DNA of 64,000 bases from Sclerodactyla briareus (taxonomy: Eukaryota; Echinodermata; Holothuroidea; Dendrochirotida; Sclerodactylidae): positions 62,001 through 126,000 of the forward strand of contig JAODTK010004109.1 in assembly GCA_026419785.1 (NCBI GenBank). Reading direction: 5' to 3'. The notes below the pieces were generated by a model, which saw only the letters and a program-made list of their open reading frames with translations, had not been told where the DNA came from and ran no database searches. The position numbers and the translations under genes were made by a program. Below are positions 46,901 to 59,655 of the stretch, in pieces; position 1 is the first letter of the stretch; the number at the start of each line of letters is the position of its first letter.

Positions 46901-49900
46901 CTGCACCCCTGACTCATATCTCGCACGATGGCAGCCTACTTTAACACCAAGGTCGTTTATCTTCGTTACTAGTTGCCGAGATGCATTTCCCTGTACAATA
47001 TCAATTCATCTAGTTCCCATGATGGTCATCTTGTCCTCATCATTTGAATCGTTGAGCAGTGGTCACATGCTACTGTGATGGCAGACTTATATCGCACAGC
47101 GATGTGACAGTTAACTTTAGTTACCTTTGTATTCATTTTCCAAAGTGCGGGGCATGAAACAAGTATGGAATTTCATTTATACATAAAATTTAGTATTATA
47201 GATGAGCATATAATTAACTGATATTGGTGTAGAATAAGGCAGTCATCAAATGAAAATTGTTGTCAACCTGAATAAAAAATGTCAACCATTGTGACCTGTT
47301 TTATTTTTACTCACTCGCAGGTGCAAATGGCGAAATTTCTTCACATTAGGAAATGGGATTTTGAGATAGAATGATTTGCCTTTAGATTAGGATCCTTTTG
47401 AAATGCCGTATGGGGAGGATTCCTTCGGTAAAAGCATCACAGCATGAAATCTGTATGTCCCCCTCCACTTCTGTATTGCACCTGTGTAGAACTGCGAGTC
47501 CTTCATAGTGGTTATTAGCAAATATGAAACCATTCTCTTGTTAGCAGAATGTCTAATGCTCAGACCATCTCCTTTTTCGTTAAAAAGGCCTGGGGTTCCA
47601 TCCCGAAGAGGGGTGTCCAGCCCCATGAGGGATGGTCTGGTCCTGTGTGTCCTTATCTTATTCAAAACCTACAACTACCCCATATAAGCACCACGTAGAA
47701 AAGGTTTTTCAATAACCCCTTGGTTTAAACCAGAATGGTGAAAAGTTAGACTCCAAGTTAATAGGCCATGAACTGTCTGAACGCATGCACAAAACAAGAA
47801 CAAGCTTGCTGAAAAACATTTTCTACGGAGGGCGTTACCTGTTCTCTTCCAACTCCACGGATACTCCCTCTATTTCATATTTTTTTTCTGGCGACCTGCT
47901 ACAAGATGAAGGGCTTCTCTGCTCCATCAGGGAAGAGAATACATCAGCTCAGGCGATTAATCGTAACAACTAACAAAGTATCATTGTTTATGCCCTTCAA
48001 ACTAGCTTGCCCTAATCGGGTGATCGCTGGCCGTACCAACAGATACAGGTTGCTTTTTCACTTGGCGGCTTCCGAAATGTGCTGCTAAATGATATTTAAA
48101 AATCATCAGGGGCCACACAAATATTGCTTATCCCTGTCACCATTTCAATGGATTAATCTTTTTGTTAAAAATTTTAGGTTCCTGTGACAGTAGTACATGT
48201 TGCTATGGTTCAAATAGCTGATCAATGAAGAAATAATGCCTATCAGTGATTCCCTGTGAATCACTTGTTCATGAGTCAAGCTTCTGGGCAGGTGACATCG
48301 TTTAAAACTGAAAACTGACTGAGTGACGTACTTTAATCTAGAAGGTTACAGGGGGAGGAATGATCCCTCCTCTAAACCTACATGAATCCTTCTGTTTTAG
48401 GGCCAGAAAACCTGTGAAAAAAACAACAAGCCCTGCACTCCCCTTCTTTCAAAGGGCTGAAATAGTGCATCTCACATATGCCATTCACACGGTTGCAAGG
48501 TGGGGAAAGAATGGTCCCCCAGCATGCGGTACAGTGTAGTTGAATGAGTGTCTCCTGGCTGGAGTCGTTTTTGTTGGTTTCTGAGAAGCGCCGCACTGGG
48601 GTAAATCTGCCACTGTGGAGAAATATTGCAATCTCAGGTAAGTTTTTGCAAATTGTTGAACATCATTCATTTTTTCCCCGGGAAATAACTCGCCTTCTTT
48701 GCAGTGTCCATTGTTACACTCTGGCCTCACACATCATATTGGGTAATCTCTTAACAGATCCCCTCCTCGACTAGCTTCCTTCACTATTGTTTTTCGCAAT
48801 GCCTATGCACGTAATTAGGGATGCCACACATACATAGTGATGTCCAAGGTCCTTCATATCTACAATTATTCACTCTCACCCCTTCATGGAAATTCACATG
48901 TGTACATCATGAAAATGTTATCATTCATGTTCCCAGCTTGTTTTGTGTGTATGTAATACATCAATGATATCTATAAATGTAAATACTCTACTCTTAACAA
49001 AGCTCGAATCGTACTGAAATCCATGGAATTAAATGTTTACTAATCTTGGTCGAGTTGTTTTTTTCGTCTAAACTGGTGGTGAAATATTGGTTCCTAACCT
49101 CTTATGCCATAGATATATGTAGTTATATTAATATTGTACCCTGCATGGCGATATCTTTCTTTTCCCACAATTTTATCCTCATTAATTTGGTCAATAATAA
49201 CCAGAAACATTTTTTTCCATTGGTGTATATTGCCTTCATAGGCCAATTCATACTACGAGACAAGCTCAGATTCCCTTAAACCAAACCAATGGTTTTTGGT
49301 CTGTCAAAACGCATGATTTACGGTCATGGTGTTTTCATTCTCTAACTCTATATTTTGACGGGGCGGGAGGCAGGGTCTAGTATCATGTGAATTCTTGACT
49401 CGGGTCCAAACCACCACCCCTATTTGTCCTCCAAAATTTGGAAAACCGTATTTCTCATGTATGAAGCATTGGTGTCATTTATGTTTAGTTGTTTTTTATT
49501 ATTTGACTTGTGATAGCATATCATATATAGTATTTTCCATGACCCGAGCTGGCTTATTGGAATTGATGTTTCGTTGGTGTCAGCAAGAAATTGGTGAAGC
49601 ATGTCAGAAAAATATTCACATAAACCCTGGCAAACAATTGAACTTTTATTTGAAAGGTTTTGGGCCTGATGGTGGATTGCGGTCAATTTTGACACATTGT
49701 TCAGTGCCTTTGAGTCGTTGAACTGTTGTCTGAAATGTGAAAGCAGCCAGGAGGTAGAGGCAGATAGATTCATGTTACAGTAGCAATGTAATAGTGGAAC
49801 TGTGAGATGAACGATGAGTACCAGATGAAATCACCTGGTGCCTGAACCCTGTGATGCCTCTTGTGAGTGCATCTTCCACTGTCCGCCCAAAACGGCTGTT

Positions 49901-50127
49901 GAAAAAACAACAACACAGATTCAGTAAATTTGATTGCACCCAGTTTTGCAAAAAGGCATAATTCCCTCTTTTACAAACTATCCCCTTCCCTCACTTCCTA
50001 CACTGTGATGATGAATGGTGCATGTCATCATCTGGCTTTGTTGTAACCCACTGCCTGTGGATGATAAGGATAAAAAAACCTCCCAATCATATCCCCTTTT
50101 GCCTCTAAATCATCCTTAGACTCTAAG

Positions 50128-52395
50128 GAGAGTGACGATCGAACCCTTCAGGTGAAGCCACTGAGGGTATCCCGGAGTTTTGGTGGATGACGGGGCAGAC
50201 CATCAGACCCATCATCCCCACAGTGACGGCAGTAAGGTACGGAAGTCTCTTGTCCTCTCTCGGATTCTCTTGATGACCCCGGCAACGGACGTGGACAACC
50301 CCATGCTCGGAGAGAGGCGGCTCATCGTGGAGAGCATGTCTGATCTGAGCGTCGCCAGTGACCACACTTCGGAGACGTGCCAGCAGGGATCTGGCAGTGA
50401 AGGCGTATGCTGGGCAGTTTGGAGAACACGGCTGACTACTCAGCGGCGAGAGAGTGAAAGACAAGTCAAGCATACGCCAGGAAAAAAGAAGAATGGTGAG
50501 CACACAGAGAACAAGCAGACCATTTTGCAGGCGAGAAGAATGAATATGAGGTTCAAGCAGATGGCAGAGAAAGACGATGGACACACTGAGATGGAAGCAG
50601 ACCATCCAACCAGGCAAGAAGAGTGAAGACGTGGTGAAGCTAACGCAGAATGGAACAATGGTTACACAGAGAATACATTAAGCCCTTCAGTGGGAGAGAA
50701 ATGAAGACGAAGACCTATCAGATGACAGAGGAAGACACCCAACATACATAGAGTCATGAGACTCTTCCTCAAGCTGCTAAGAGTGTGAACCAGGTCAGGT
50801 ATCCTAGATGAGCATACCTCTCTTGACAAGAAAGAACAGGTACAATTGCGTGGATGAGAACGGGGACCATGTGGAAGAGGCCAAAAGAGATGGAGAGGCA
50901 GATGAAAAATGGGGGGTTGGGCAAGAGAAGAGTGCAGACTCCTCCTGGAGCAAATAATAGAGGACAAAGTTTGCAGAAGGGGAGGAAGGAAGAGACTTGC
51001 GATGAGGGAAATGGATTATGGAACGGCAGAGATGAAAACAAATTGAAGGAAGGTGAGGCGCTGACTCCTCCTGGATCGGAAGCAAAACACACAGATGGTG
51101 GAAAATGATCATGGAGGGGGAGAATGTGAAGGATAGCACAATTTAAAATGCCAGAGGATCACCTGGATCCAAATGAAAAGAGGGTAGTTATAGAAAAAAC
51201 AGAGGGGATGGGAACCACCACAGAGAATGTGAGTGAAGTAGGGAAAAACTAAAGGCCAATGGAAATGGAAGAAGGATAGAAAACCAGTCGAGGTTGGCCC
51301 GCAAGGCTTCTGCTTCAGAAGAAGGGGAAGAAAGAAAGGGGAAGGCCAGAGAAGAAAATAGAGAAGTCTCTTCAGATCAGGTGGATGGGAAGAAGGGGAG
51401 GTGGCGGATATAAAGAAGGAATTGTGAAGCAGAAGGAGGGGGACGGGGGCAAGACCGGCCAAGCACAAGAACAGAACCAGAGGTGAAGCTGAAAGCAAGA
51501 GCACAGATCAGTTTGAATCTGATGGTGGCAAGCCAGATGAAAAATAGACGAGGGACTAGGGAGATGTGGAGGAGAAAAGGTCTGGCTTGAGGGAAGCAGT
51601 CACATGATGACGGATGAGCAAACCTGAACTCAACGAAAAAAAGAGAGTTTGGTGGAAAACAGACAACAAGAGAAGATAGAGGCAGAATATAAAGGAGGAG
51701 GTGGAATTGCCGAGGCTTCGCATGGGAATGACAGACAGAAAGTGAGCAGTGGAAAGGATTGAACTGGGAAAGAGCCAACAGAAAGAGGACATTTCTATTG
51801 ATGTGGACTGTGAGAATCAGGAGAGGGCCAGGTCCAAGGAGGTGGAAGAAACGGAGAACCAGGATGGGGAAAAGGAAGAGGAAGCCGCAGAAGGTTAGAG
51901 AAGACCATTCCAAGGCCTCTAGTGGCAGCATAGCACTCTGTGAAAGGATGGGCTCTGACATTCCTGAGGGTCTGTCAGGAGAGTTGGCCTCCGCGGGTAT
52001 TGTGAAGAAAACTGCAGAGATGGGTTGATCTGGGAAACCCTGCGATGGAGAATACAGATACGGACAGCAAAAAAGCTGACTCCAAAGAACATCCTGAGAA
52101 TACAGGTGATGCTGAGAGTGAGGCCAAAGAGGAGGAGCAATTGGCAGCTAGCGCCCGGACCTCAACAGAAACGTTTGTCCGACAGGACGGGGAGGGAAAC
52201 ATCCTGCTGAGGTACTTAGGTGTAGAGGGGGATGAGAGCGAAAGCCAGGCAGCTGTCCCCAGCAGATGGACGACCTTTGCTCACGAGTTCATGGCTGTTC
52301 CGAACGTCACGCCAGGGCTTGGCCGCTTCGAATATGACTCTGACAGCATAGATGGCGTGCGAAGAATTGGGCGAATTTCAAGTTTCTTGATGTAG
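50128..52395 (+). CDS. ARHGEF11/12-like: RGS-RhoGEF, large Glu/Lys-rich terminal exon (frames broken)
   Basis: A 2.3-kb purine-rich block begins after CATCCTTAGACTCTAAG with ESDDRTLQVKPLRVSRSFGG. It shifts frame to DDGADHQTHHPHSDGSK and TPATDVDNPMLGERRLIVES with MSDLSVASDHTSETCQQGSG. It then runs through many Glu/Lys/Asp/Gln-rich pieces in changing frames (for example GEALTPPGSEAKHTDGGK, VDCENQERARSKEVEETENQ). The last 116 codons are continuous: MENTDTDSKKADSKEHPENT, later FVRQDGEGNILLRYLGVEGD and FEYDSDSIDGVRRIGRISSF, stop TAG at 52393-52395. Acidic low complexity dominates and no domain is recognised. Ten or more frame changes are needed overall. I place it in the RhoGEF gene because strand, order and composition fit, but it could belong to a separate downstream gene. 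Confidence 0.55.
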
Positions 52396-55300
52396 TTGTG
52401 TTTTTTAGTAGCAGATATTTTGCCTAGAAAACCTGTGAGGTGGTCTTCATGAGAGGTTGGTGAATTTACGAGAGTTCCATAAAAACTATGAAACCATGTC
52501 TTCTACAGGGAGGGGTAGACAATGCCGTGTTAATTACAGAGCTTGTCTGGTTCCTGAATGGCCTATGAAATAGCCACATTCTCCAGGGCAAAACTCAAAG
52601 TCAATCTGCAGTTTACAGTCCTTGAGAGCCAAGGGGGAGTGAACAAAAGAATAGAACTGTCATCAGCTATTAGTCAAGACTCCACGAGCAACATAAACAT
52701 TTCACTATCATCATGTTAACTCATACTCTTTAACAAATCTCTAGTACTTCCACACTTGTGAACAGAGATTGTTGTCATAGGTAGCCGGCTATAGCAGTTC
52801 AGTCCTGTTATGGGCTTTCCCTATGCTCATGGCCAGATGGGAAGGGGTGGCGGGGGGGGGGATCGCTTTTCAAGGCAGGCCACCCATTAGTTGGGTGAGG
52901 GTGTGTTAAGAGGGGTGGGGGGGGGGAATTTTGTGGGTGAATTGGGTAGGTCACAACCAACCCCAGACAACCCTGGTCGGCCAATTTGGGAGATCAAGTT
53001 TCTACCTTTCTTTCCCTAGGGCACCACTAAACATCTTGGTGGTGGGAAAAGTTACCACTGGTTACTCAGGGGGGGATTTTTAGTAGAATGGAACAGGCTC
53101 CTTTTTGGTGGCAACATGAAAGTTTTGTGTAAACAATTCCCCAACAGGTAATGAAAGTTTTTCGCAGCTCATTGGGCGCCAAACAGAGTCTGGCTTTCCA
53201 AGCTGAATCAGTTCAAAAACCTCTGCTGGGTACCAATGGCCAGATACAAAATTCCAGATATTCGACACAGATATTTGTTGAGGACCTTCATGATTTGGGA
53301 TTAGATGATAAAAGCAAATATAATACAATAATGGATGTCACTGTGTACCATGTTCACCTTGGGTTTTAGGTTGACACGGTACTGTATAAAACTGGGCAAC
53401 ATTGAACTGTTTCTGTAAAAACTGGGCAACATGCACTCAAATGCAAAAAATATCTTTTTGTTATGTTTTTACATTTACACACAATAAAATTTTCGCAGCC
53501 TTTGGGGTCGTTTCTCTCACATTGTTCTCATTCCTTGGACCCATAATATCCAGAATTCATATTGGGCAAGGAATGTTAGTTTCTCGTGATGGTTGGAGAG
53601 AGATTTTGCCTTAATTACTTAAGATACTGTATGTTCCTACTACTCATTTGCCTTCAGGGCCCAGTTCAGTGATAGGATGGAGAGGAATTGTTGTTGGATT
53701 TATTTGTTTTTTTTGTTCTGGTGGTGCTAGTATGGTTGACCCCCGTTTCTTTAGCAGTTCTTGTTCCAGTTTGTTGGGGTTGTGTTCTGTGTTGACTGTC
53801 TCATTGCAAACCGGACTTTATTATGACTTATGCCTTGCCCAGCCTAATCTCACTGATTCTGTGAAAGCATGGTGCCTAGTGGGGAGTTCCACTTTGCCAC
53901 ATGTTTATGATTTGCATTGAAGTTTCATCATCTGGCCACCACTCATCCCATATCTTTTAGTTGAACGTATGGTGTAGTAAATCCATTCAGCGCTAGTCAA
54001 TCTATATCGAAATTGTAAACATAATGGCCGATTGGCGCCTGACGGTAATTTGCTTTGACAGTCTATCACATATCTAGAAAGATCCAAATATTCCATGTGG
54101 TACTGTTCAACAGCTTCCAGTTTTTTACTATGTATGTGAACTCTCATGTTCTGAGTACAGCGGTAAATAGTTTTGTGCTGGCCATTCCTATTACATATGT
54201 TACAAGTTTGTACTATGAGATCAATTTGTCCAGTTTAGGAGCGTCAATCACAAGCCCCCAAATCTTCATACTGCCTGTGTAAATTGCAGGGAATCTTGTC
54301 AATGCCTTGATGAAAGTATTGTGGAGCTAGTAATTTGAATTGACTAACTGGTTTGGGAATTTTGCTACTCTTATCAAGGCACAGTCACTCTCCACATTGA
54401 TAATCTGTTCTGTACTTAAAATATCGAGCTCTTCATCATGTTCTGGATTCCTGATCTGGTTGGATATTCTTGTGCCATGCAATGCCATCACTTTTTGCTT
54501 TTAAGTGTAATGTTCTTCCTCTGTTCCTTACAAATCCCAACCTTCTTTTTATTAAGAACAAATTTCTGGACACAATAAGCGTGAGTGGGTGGTGACCTTT
54601 TTCCTTCTGAATTACGGATTGTCATCTTTAGGAACACTATACAAACAGATGTGGCTTAGTGACAAGATCATACCTACCTGCCTGGTAGAGCTCAGACTGA
54701 TTTCAAAAGTTTGTGAGTTTTGATTCTGTGACCTGTGATGAATGATGTGCCTCTTGAGCAAGGCGCATTATTTTCATCACCTATGCTCGCAGAGTGTGGG
54801 TTGTGTCAATTGAGGAGGATGGGTGTGATAATCTGTTTAAACCTTAAACCTTAAGGTGAGGGAGTGTTTTATGAACTATGAATAATTTCACAGAGTATGA
54901 TTCCAATGTAGGAAGGTACTATATAGGCCACCCAATACATATCTGATATATGGACATCAGAAAAGTGAGGATTTTTCTACATCTTGTAGTGTGTATGGTC
55001 ATGCTATATTATTCGTGAGTGCTATTGAAGCTCTCCACCTAGGAGGAAGATAAAGGTTTTGCTACTGGCTTGCTGAAATGTGGTTTTGTTACAGCATGTT
55101 TGTTTTGTAATAATGCCTATGGTCTGGCCATAATGCTACCTCTCTTGTAAATCCTGGAATCAGGCACTGTTAAAAATGCTGCCCCCATCCTGCAGTTGTG
55201 CTAAAGTGAGAGTTGTTTTAATTCTCGTAAGGTTACCGTGGTACAACCAAGTTTCATTGGGAAACTCTGGTCCTCGTCTTCTGTAATATTCGAATTTACA

Positions 55301-57429
55301 GTTTTCTGTTTTGTGTGCCATCCAATGAATGATGCATTCTTACCCTCGGTGAAATGATGGGATGGTCCAAGCAGTGGCTCCTGATGGCCGACACTGACAT
55401 GGTGGAGTTTCAGCTTATATGCCAATCCCCTGCTTGATATAGGGTGACAAAAGGGAAAAAGGTGGAACAATTTACTATCCCACCACCCCAAACCCAATGA
55501 CTGTGTAATAGCCATTATGAAAAGCTCTCTAATGTAATTGACTAAAACAGAATACTTTCCAGGCGCATGGTAATTTTGGTATGCATTGCTTTAACAAGGC
55601 ATTATTATTAGTAATTTGCTGCCGTGTCATAGGGGGTGCCACTGGCTATCACAGTATCTTTTGGTAGATGAATAACTGTTTATCGGTTTGGTTTTTTACT
55701 TGGACTAGGAATCGTTGTATGCAATGTTTGCCATCATAATTGACGGAGAAATGTGTGTGTGAATGTGCTTGCTATGAACTGAGGCTTCACCGTCAGTTCA
55801 CCCTGACTAATTGGTGGTGGGGGTGGCTCTGTTGATACATGCTCAGAAATGGCACGTCCAGTCGGTGTCCGATTGGTCATCTTGAGAACAAAATTGCCAT
55901 ACTATTTTGTTCATCGAGATGATTCCAGACAGTACTCTTAGTAGATGCCGAAGTGGAGCGAAATCCCTCGTATTCTATTGGATACACTTGTTCATTTTTT
56001 GTCATTTCATTTTTTATGGCAGAATCGTTACCGGGCGATGTGGAAAACTTCCAGAGATGGTTTATTAGTTACAATCCAAGTGGTACATGTTTTTTATTTA
56101 TTTTTTAATCGCTTTTTGGTGTTTTAAACAAAAATGACGAAATTATGATACGTACACGAAAAAAAGAGAGATAAGACGATATTCCCCGATCACGCGGACG
56201 TGCTGATGTTTATATAAATTGATGGAAGTCAAAGTGACAACTATCGTATCATTCAAATTTATTCTTATACAAATATATTTATAATGATATATATATGTAG
56301 GGGGTTTAGCAAAGGCAACACTGTTTTTCTCACTTTTCCTTTTGTCCTCTTGCCTGTCAATAATGGAAGAACAATGGTTAAAATGAAATCAATCATTGCT
56401 TGTTTTTTCCTTCATTTTCGTGTCTGTTGCGCATTGTAAACACTCGCTGAATTTATGATGTTGACTGACTTGCCTAGACCTTGAATAGAACTATGCGCCC
56501 ATGCTATCCATTATTTGGCTAGTTTCCAACTACCGATATTCAGTCCATCGAATCGAAGTATGAATAGGACACTGGAGTTGCGTACTCCTATATTCACTAT
56601 CACTGATCACCCTAGCAATTGTTGCCATGGTAACTGACTAACTGTTACTGTGTTTGAAAAGAGGAGCGAATAGGCTTGGTGGTCGCACTATGAGGTGCAC
56701 TCGAAGGTGTGTTGGGTTTGCATGTGGTCAAAAAGCTTCTTGAGATAGATCATTTCAATTTCACTTGAAATCCGGTGAAACGCATGGATTTTCCTCCCTG
56801 GGCGAGGGCGCGAGTTTTGATCCGTGTGAAAATCACTGATCAAAGACATTAAAACAGACACAGAACAACAAGCACAGAATTGCCGATGAGATCCCGCATT
56901 TCAGGGTTTCGAAAACGATGGGTATTCACATCGTGTGAGACATTAAATTATGCCCTACTCAAAAAGGTGGCATAAAGATTAGCCATTTGGGTACTTTGCA
57001 GACCTGCTGTATTGAGCAGGTTACAACGACCTTGGCTCCGACTAACTGTTCCCAACGCGTGGGCGCGGGCTTAAGCTGTGTGCTCATAGTGTTATTTGCC
57101 TTACGCAGAGTCAGAACTTCCCCCCATGAGACCCGAGTAGATCATAATTTTTTAACAACAACAGCTGTAATTTCCCAAATATTGGCCACCAACCCATGTC
57201 CACTCATTTTTCCACATCCCCGATTGGAATAGTCAGATTATGGTTTCAAATGGAAAATCACCATATTTGTCGTGGAAACGCAACATGATCACCAATTGCC
57301 CAGTATAATCATGGCCTGAATCAATAGACTAGCATGATACGGTTGTTTTACAAGTCCCATAGCCGTTCGATCTAGCCTTTAACTACTACCACACGTGTAG
57401 AAAAAAAAACCCACTTACGCCCGATATGG
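52396..57429. other. 3' untranslated and intergenic sequence
   Basis: No coding exon recognised. G-rich patches occur near 52848-52861 and 52910-52928. A 104-codon minus frame (55201-55515) and a 90-codon plus frame (53648-53920) have no protein-family features. Confidence 0.45.
53483..53488 (+). terminator. Candidate polyadenylation signal
   Basis: First clear AATAAA after the stop at 52395, about 1.1 kb downstream, followed by TTTTCGCAG and T-rich text. It would give a 3' untranslated region of ordinary length for the gene above. The hexamer is common in AT-rich DNA, so support is weak. Confidence 0.25.
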
Positions 57430-58049
57430 GGTTTAGCAGTAAAACATCCAGTCCCTGATGGTCTTAGGTAGGAAAAACTATTCAATGACAGTTCGTCCTA
57501 TCTAGCGTCAACTGGCAGAAGTGCATTCCTGTATTTTCGACTTCTATGTCGAATTGGATGCCGTAACTATCAACATGCATCGTGCCTCGACCGTAAACAC
57601 CCTCCGCAAAGAGATCAAACAATTTTGCTCACGACACTGTTTGCCGAACAACGATCAAACTTGTAAGCGTTGAAGTACAGTGCATGCTCTCTAGAATACT
57701 CCTGGCTGCTCTCTGAGCAGCTTCGAGATTATCTATAAGATAAAGACTGATGAGGATCCCACACAGTACTCGCGTACTCTATCACGGGGTCGGAGAAGGC
57801 TTCATATCAGCCAGTTTTCGCATCCCTAGGACAATAGGAAATAGTTTTTTTTTGTTTTTTTTTTTTCATAGAGGACTCTCATCTTATATTTTCTCTCATT
57901 ACAAACAATTTTGTCTCCCTCAACTCAGGTCCTGCGGTGATCAAGACACCCAATATTTAATACAGTCAACTCTGCCCAGCTTCACCTAAAATACGAGGCA
58001 TAATTGTATATGATCGGATTCCGCTTCCGGAAACTCACTTAATTAACAT
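57430..58049 (-). pseudogene. LINE reverse-transcriptase remnant, C-terminal part
   Basis: On the minus strand the segment encodes, across several frames and from high to low coordinates, RKRNPIIYNY (about 58030-58000), VDCIKY followed by the equivalent of LGV.IT..L (about 57965-57920), IEYASTVWDPHQ (about 57785-57747) and LNSFF then TIRDW (about 57490-57440). These are the standard C-terminal landmarks of jockey/CR1-like RTs (KCxxMRxSRKRNP, VxxIKYLGVxIxxDLxW, RPxLEYASxVWDPH, NSFFPRTIRDWN). Stops and frameshifts are frequent, so it is dead. It continues, beyond an inserted transposon pair, at 60994-61750. Confidence 0.88.
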
Positions 58050-58052
58050 TTA
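58050..58052. repeat. Left TTA target site of the inserted transposon pair
   Basis: TTA immediately precedes GGGCTGTTCACAC. The same triplet occurs between the two elements (59653-59655) and after the right end (60991-60993). A 3-bp TTA/TAA duplication is the signature of PIF/Harbinger elements. Confidence 0.6.
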
Positions 58053-59652
58053 GGGCTGTTCACACTGTGCGATCGATACGTACGATACGATAAAAAAAAA
58101 ATTTTTTTTTATCGGACGTCGAGTTAAAAAGTGTTTTTTCAATAGGAGTGTTCACACCTTTCGATACGATACGATAACGACTACGATTACGATACGATAC
58201 GATAATGTAACCGGACGTCGAGTTGAAAATATCAACTTTTATTCGTACGATAAATTATCGATGCGATAACTTGCTCAATGCAGTGATAAACTTGCGCAAT
58301 TCTGCAATAGTATGGAACGCCGAACAGGCCATTGGGGGAACTTTGGCGTGAAAGTGAGGTTTTCGTGATAAAAAAACAGGGGTTTTAAGATTAATGTATT
58401 GGGGTAGTGACGTATCCGAAGACTGGCCCTTATTGAGCTTCTGGCTCTAGTTGCTGCCATGCATGGGATCTACGAAACCATTAGTTCGTTCAAATCCATG
58501 TGCTGTCCCCATATCAAATAATAGCGTGACCGGGGAGGTAATGGGGAGGGTGATGTTGCGTCGGCGTCCACCAATTATCATGTGACCTGCAAAAGAAAGA
58601 TGATTGATATGATAAGAAAGAGAGATATGCTGTTAGTAGTGAGTGGATTGGGTGTTGTGTCTAGTTGAGAGGGGTGGGTAGGAGGAAGTTTCCCATAGGG
58701 GGTCGATCCACGCCTGACGTCTTGACGGGAACTTCACCCTAACCCGGTGCAAGAAAACATTCGAGGAAAAAACGGAGAGGCAACGGAAATGAAGCTATTT
58801 GGGGGGGGGGGGATTAATGTCTGATCTAACGCAAGTCAATAATCTTCATGTCGTCAGTGGGAAAGTAGTAGGGTTCCCATGTGGACGGGAGGCCGTGGCA
58901 TTATTTCCACGTGCGTGTTCTGAGCATAGTAGCCAAGCCCAATTTCAGTCAATTGCGGAATTGACCGGATGCCTTCTGCTAACTCACAAGCCTGCTCACT
59001 CTCACTCTTTAACATTTATTCTTGGATACCGATGTCTAATTAAGTCATGGGTGTCTAACGAAAGGTAGGCGGGGATGGTCGAGGTCACTGCCTGAATCGT
59101 GACCGTCAATTGCGCTTCTTTGGGCACCCGGTGGACGATACCGGTCCTTGCGTTTCTGTCTCCCGAGACCCCTTGGGTTCGGGCCGTCCGCCGGGGCGGA
59201 TAAGTGGGCTCATGGTGGGCGCAGCTGCGCGGGTACCTACCCCCGGAGAGTTTGGAGGGGAGGGACAGTCTCATGACAGGCTCAGGACAGACTAGAGAAG
59301 AGGCTGTAACTGTTTTTGTTGTTCGCTTCAAAATGGGTCGATAAAAATATTTCATGCCCTCCACATGTACTGGAGAGACACAAGCTTCGAATGGCTTCGA
59401 AATTGCATCTTCGTCTTCGTATTCAACGATTTTGCCGACGAGGCGTATTCCACCACCGTCTGAAGCGACAAAAGGGGAAAACTTGTGCTTTTTCCTCAGC
59501 TAAAATCCCACAGTTTCTCCGTCATGTTAGGCTCCCGAGACAATCCGATAAATTTAGCGACGACATTTTTATCGCACAATGTGAACACTCCATCCGATAA
59601 ATTTAGCGTATCGATATCGTACGGTATCGTATCGCACAAGTGTGAACACGCT
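58053..59652 (+). mobile_element. PIF/Harbinger-like non-autonomous DNA transposon, copy 1
   Basis: About 1.6 kb. The outer end is GGGCTGTTCACACTGTGCGA; the inner end, read inward on the opposite strand, is AGCGTGTTCACACTTGTGCG. Both continue into runs of CGATACGATACGATA and an ATCGGACGTCGAGTT-like or TCCGATAAA subterminal word. The ends are compound: GTGTTCACAC recurs about 90 bp inside the outer end and about 70 bp inside the inner end. No transposase is recognised; a 94-codon frame at 59316-59600 contains MASKLHLRLRIQRFCRRGVF. A GC-rich segment of about 180 bp (59135-59310) has no partner in copy 2 and could be a later insertion. Superfamily assignment rests on end sequence and TTA target only. 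Confidence 0.72.
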
Positions 59653-59655
59653 TTA

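Larger units (their letters stand above)
37927..50127. other. Long intron, about 12 kb
   Basis: AT-rich sequence with a tandem duplication (41690-42235), a 17-G run (43594-43610), a possible 41-bp mini-exon (43940-43980) and a weak tRNA-like word near 47515-47600. A segment at about 48585-48642 ends in a good donor (CTCAG/GTAAGT) but has no clear acceptor. No other feature recognised. Confidence 0.45.
7065..52395 (+). other. ARHGEF11/12-like: Gene locus: RGS-RhoGEF family Rho guanine nucleotide exchange factor (5' part outside window)
   Basis: The locus is assembled from exons listed separately. Diagnostic family matches, in order, are NWQARLDKTIIKKLKPKEVK at the DH entry, a conserved KVLDKVFY word, ERLTQYPLFIQQLLKYTQ in DH, VNTSQIFHKLLYDSPITWKL and LLQKQDDKFILKFHS in PH, and GPQIYEL near the PH end. 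These are characteristic of ARHGEF1/11/12 and insect RhoGEF2. In that family the DH-PH tandem activates RhoA at the membrane and an N-terminal RGS-like domain receives active G-alpha-12/13. No RGS-like or PDZ sequence was recognised here, so the 5' part is likely upstream. One invertebrate co-orthologue of the vertebrate paralogues is expected, so no single paralogue name is assigned. Intactness is uncertain because of many small indels. Confidence 0.9.

Noticed and set aside
48585-48642. Possible exon ending in CTCAG/GTAAGT
   Set aside because: The donor is strong but no acceptor or start codon context was found, and the reading frame is unassigned.
50123-52202. Several minus-strand frames up to 194 codons
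   Set aside because: They are the pyrimidine-rich complement of the purine-rich terminal exon (Leu/Phe/Ser-rich artefacts).
59002-59364. 120-codon minus-strand frame inside transposon copy 1
   Set aside because: It spans the GC-rich block absent from copy 2 and shows no transposase-like feature.
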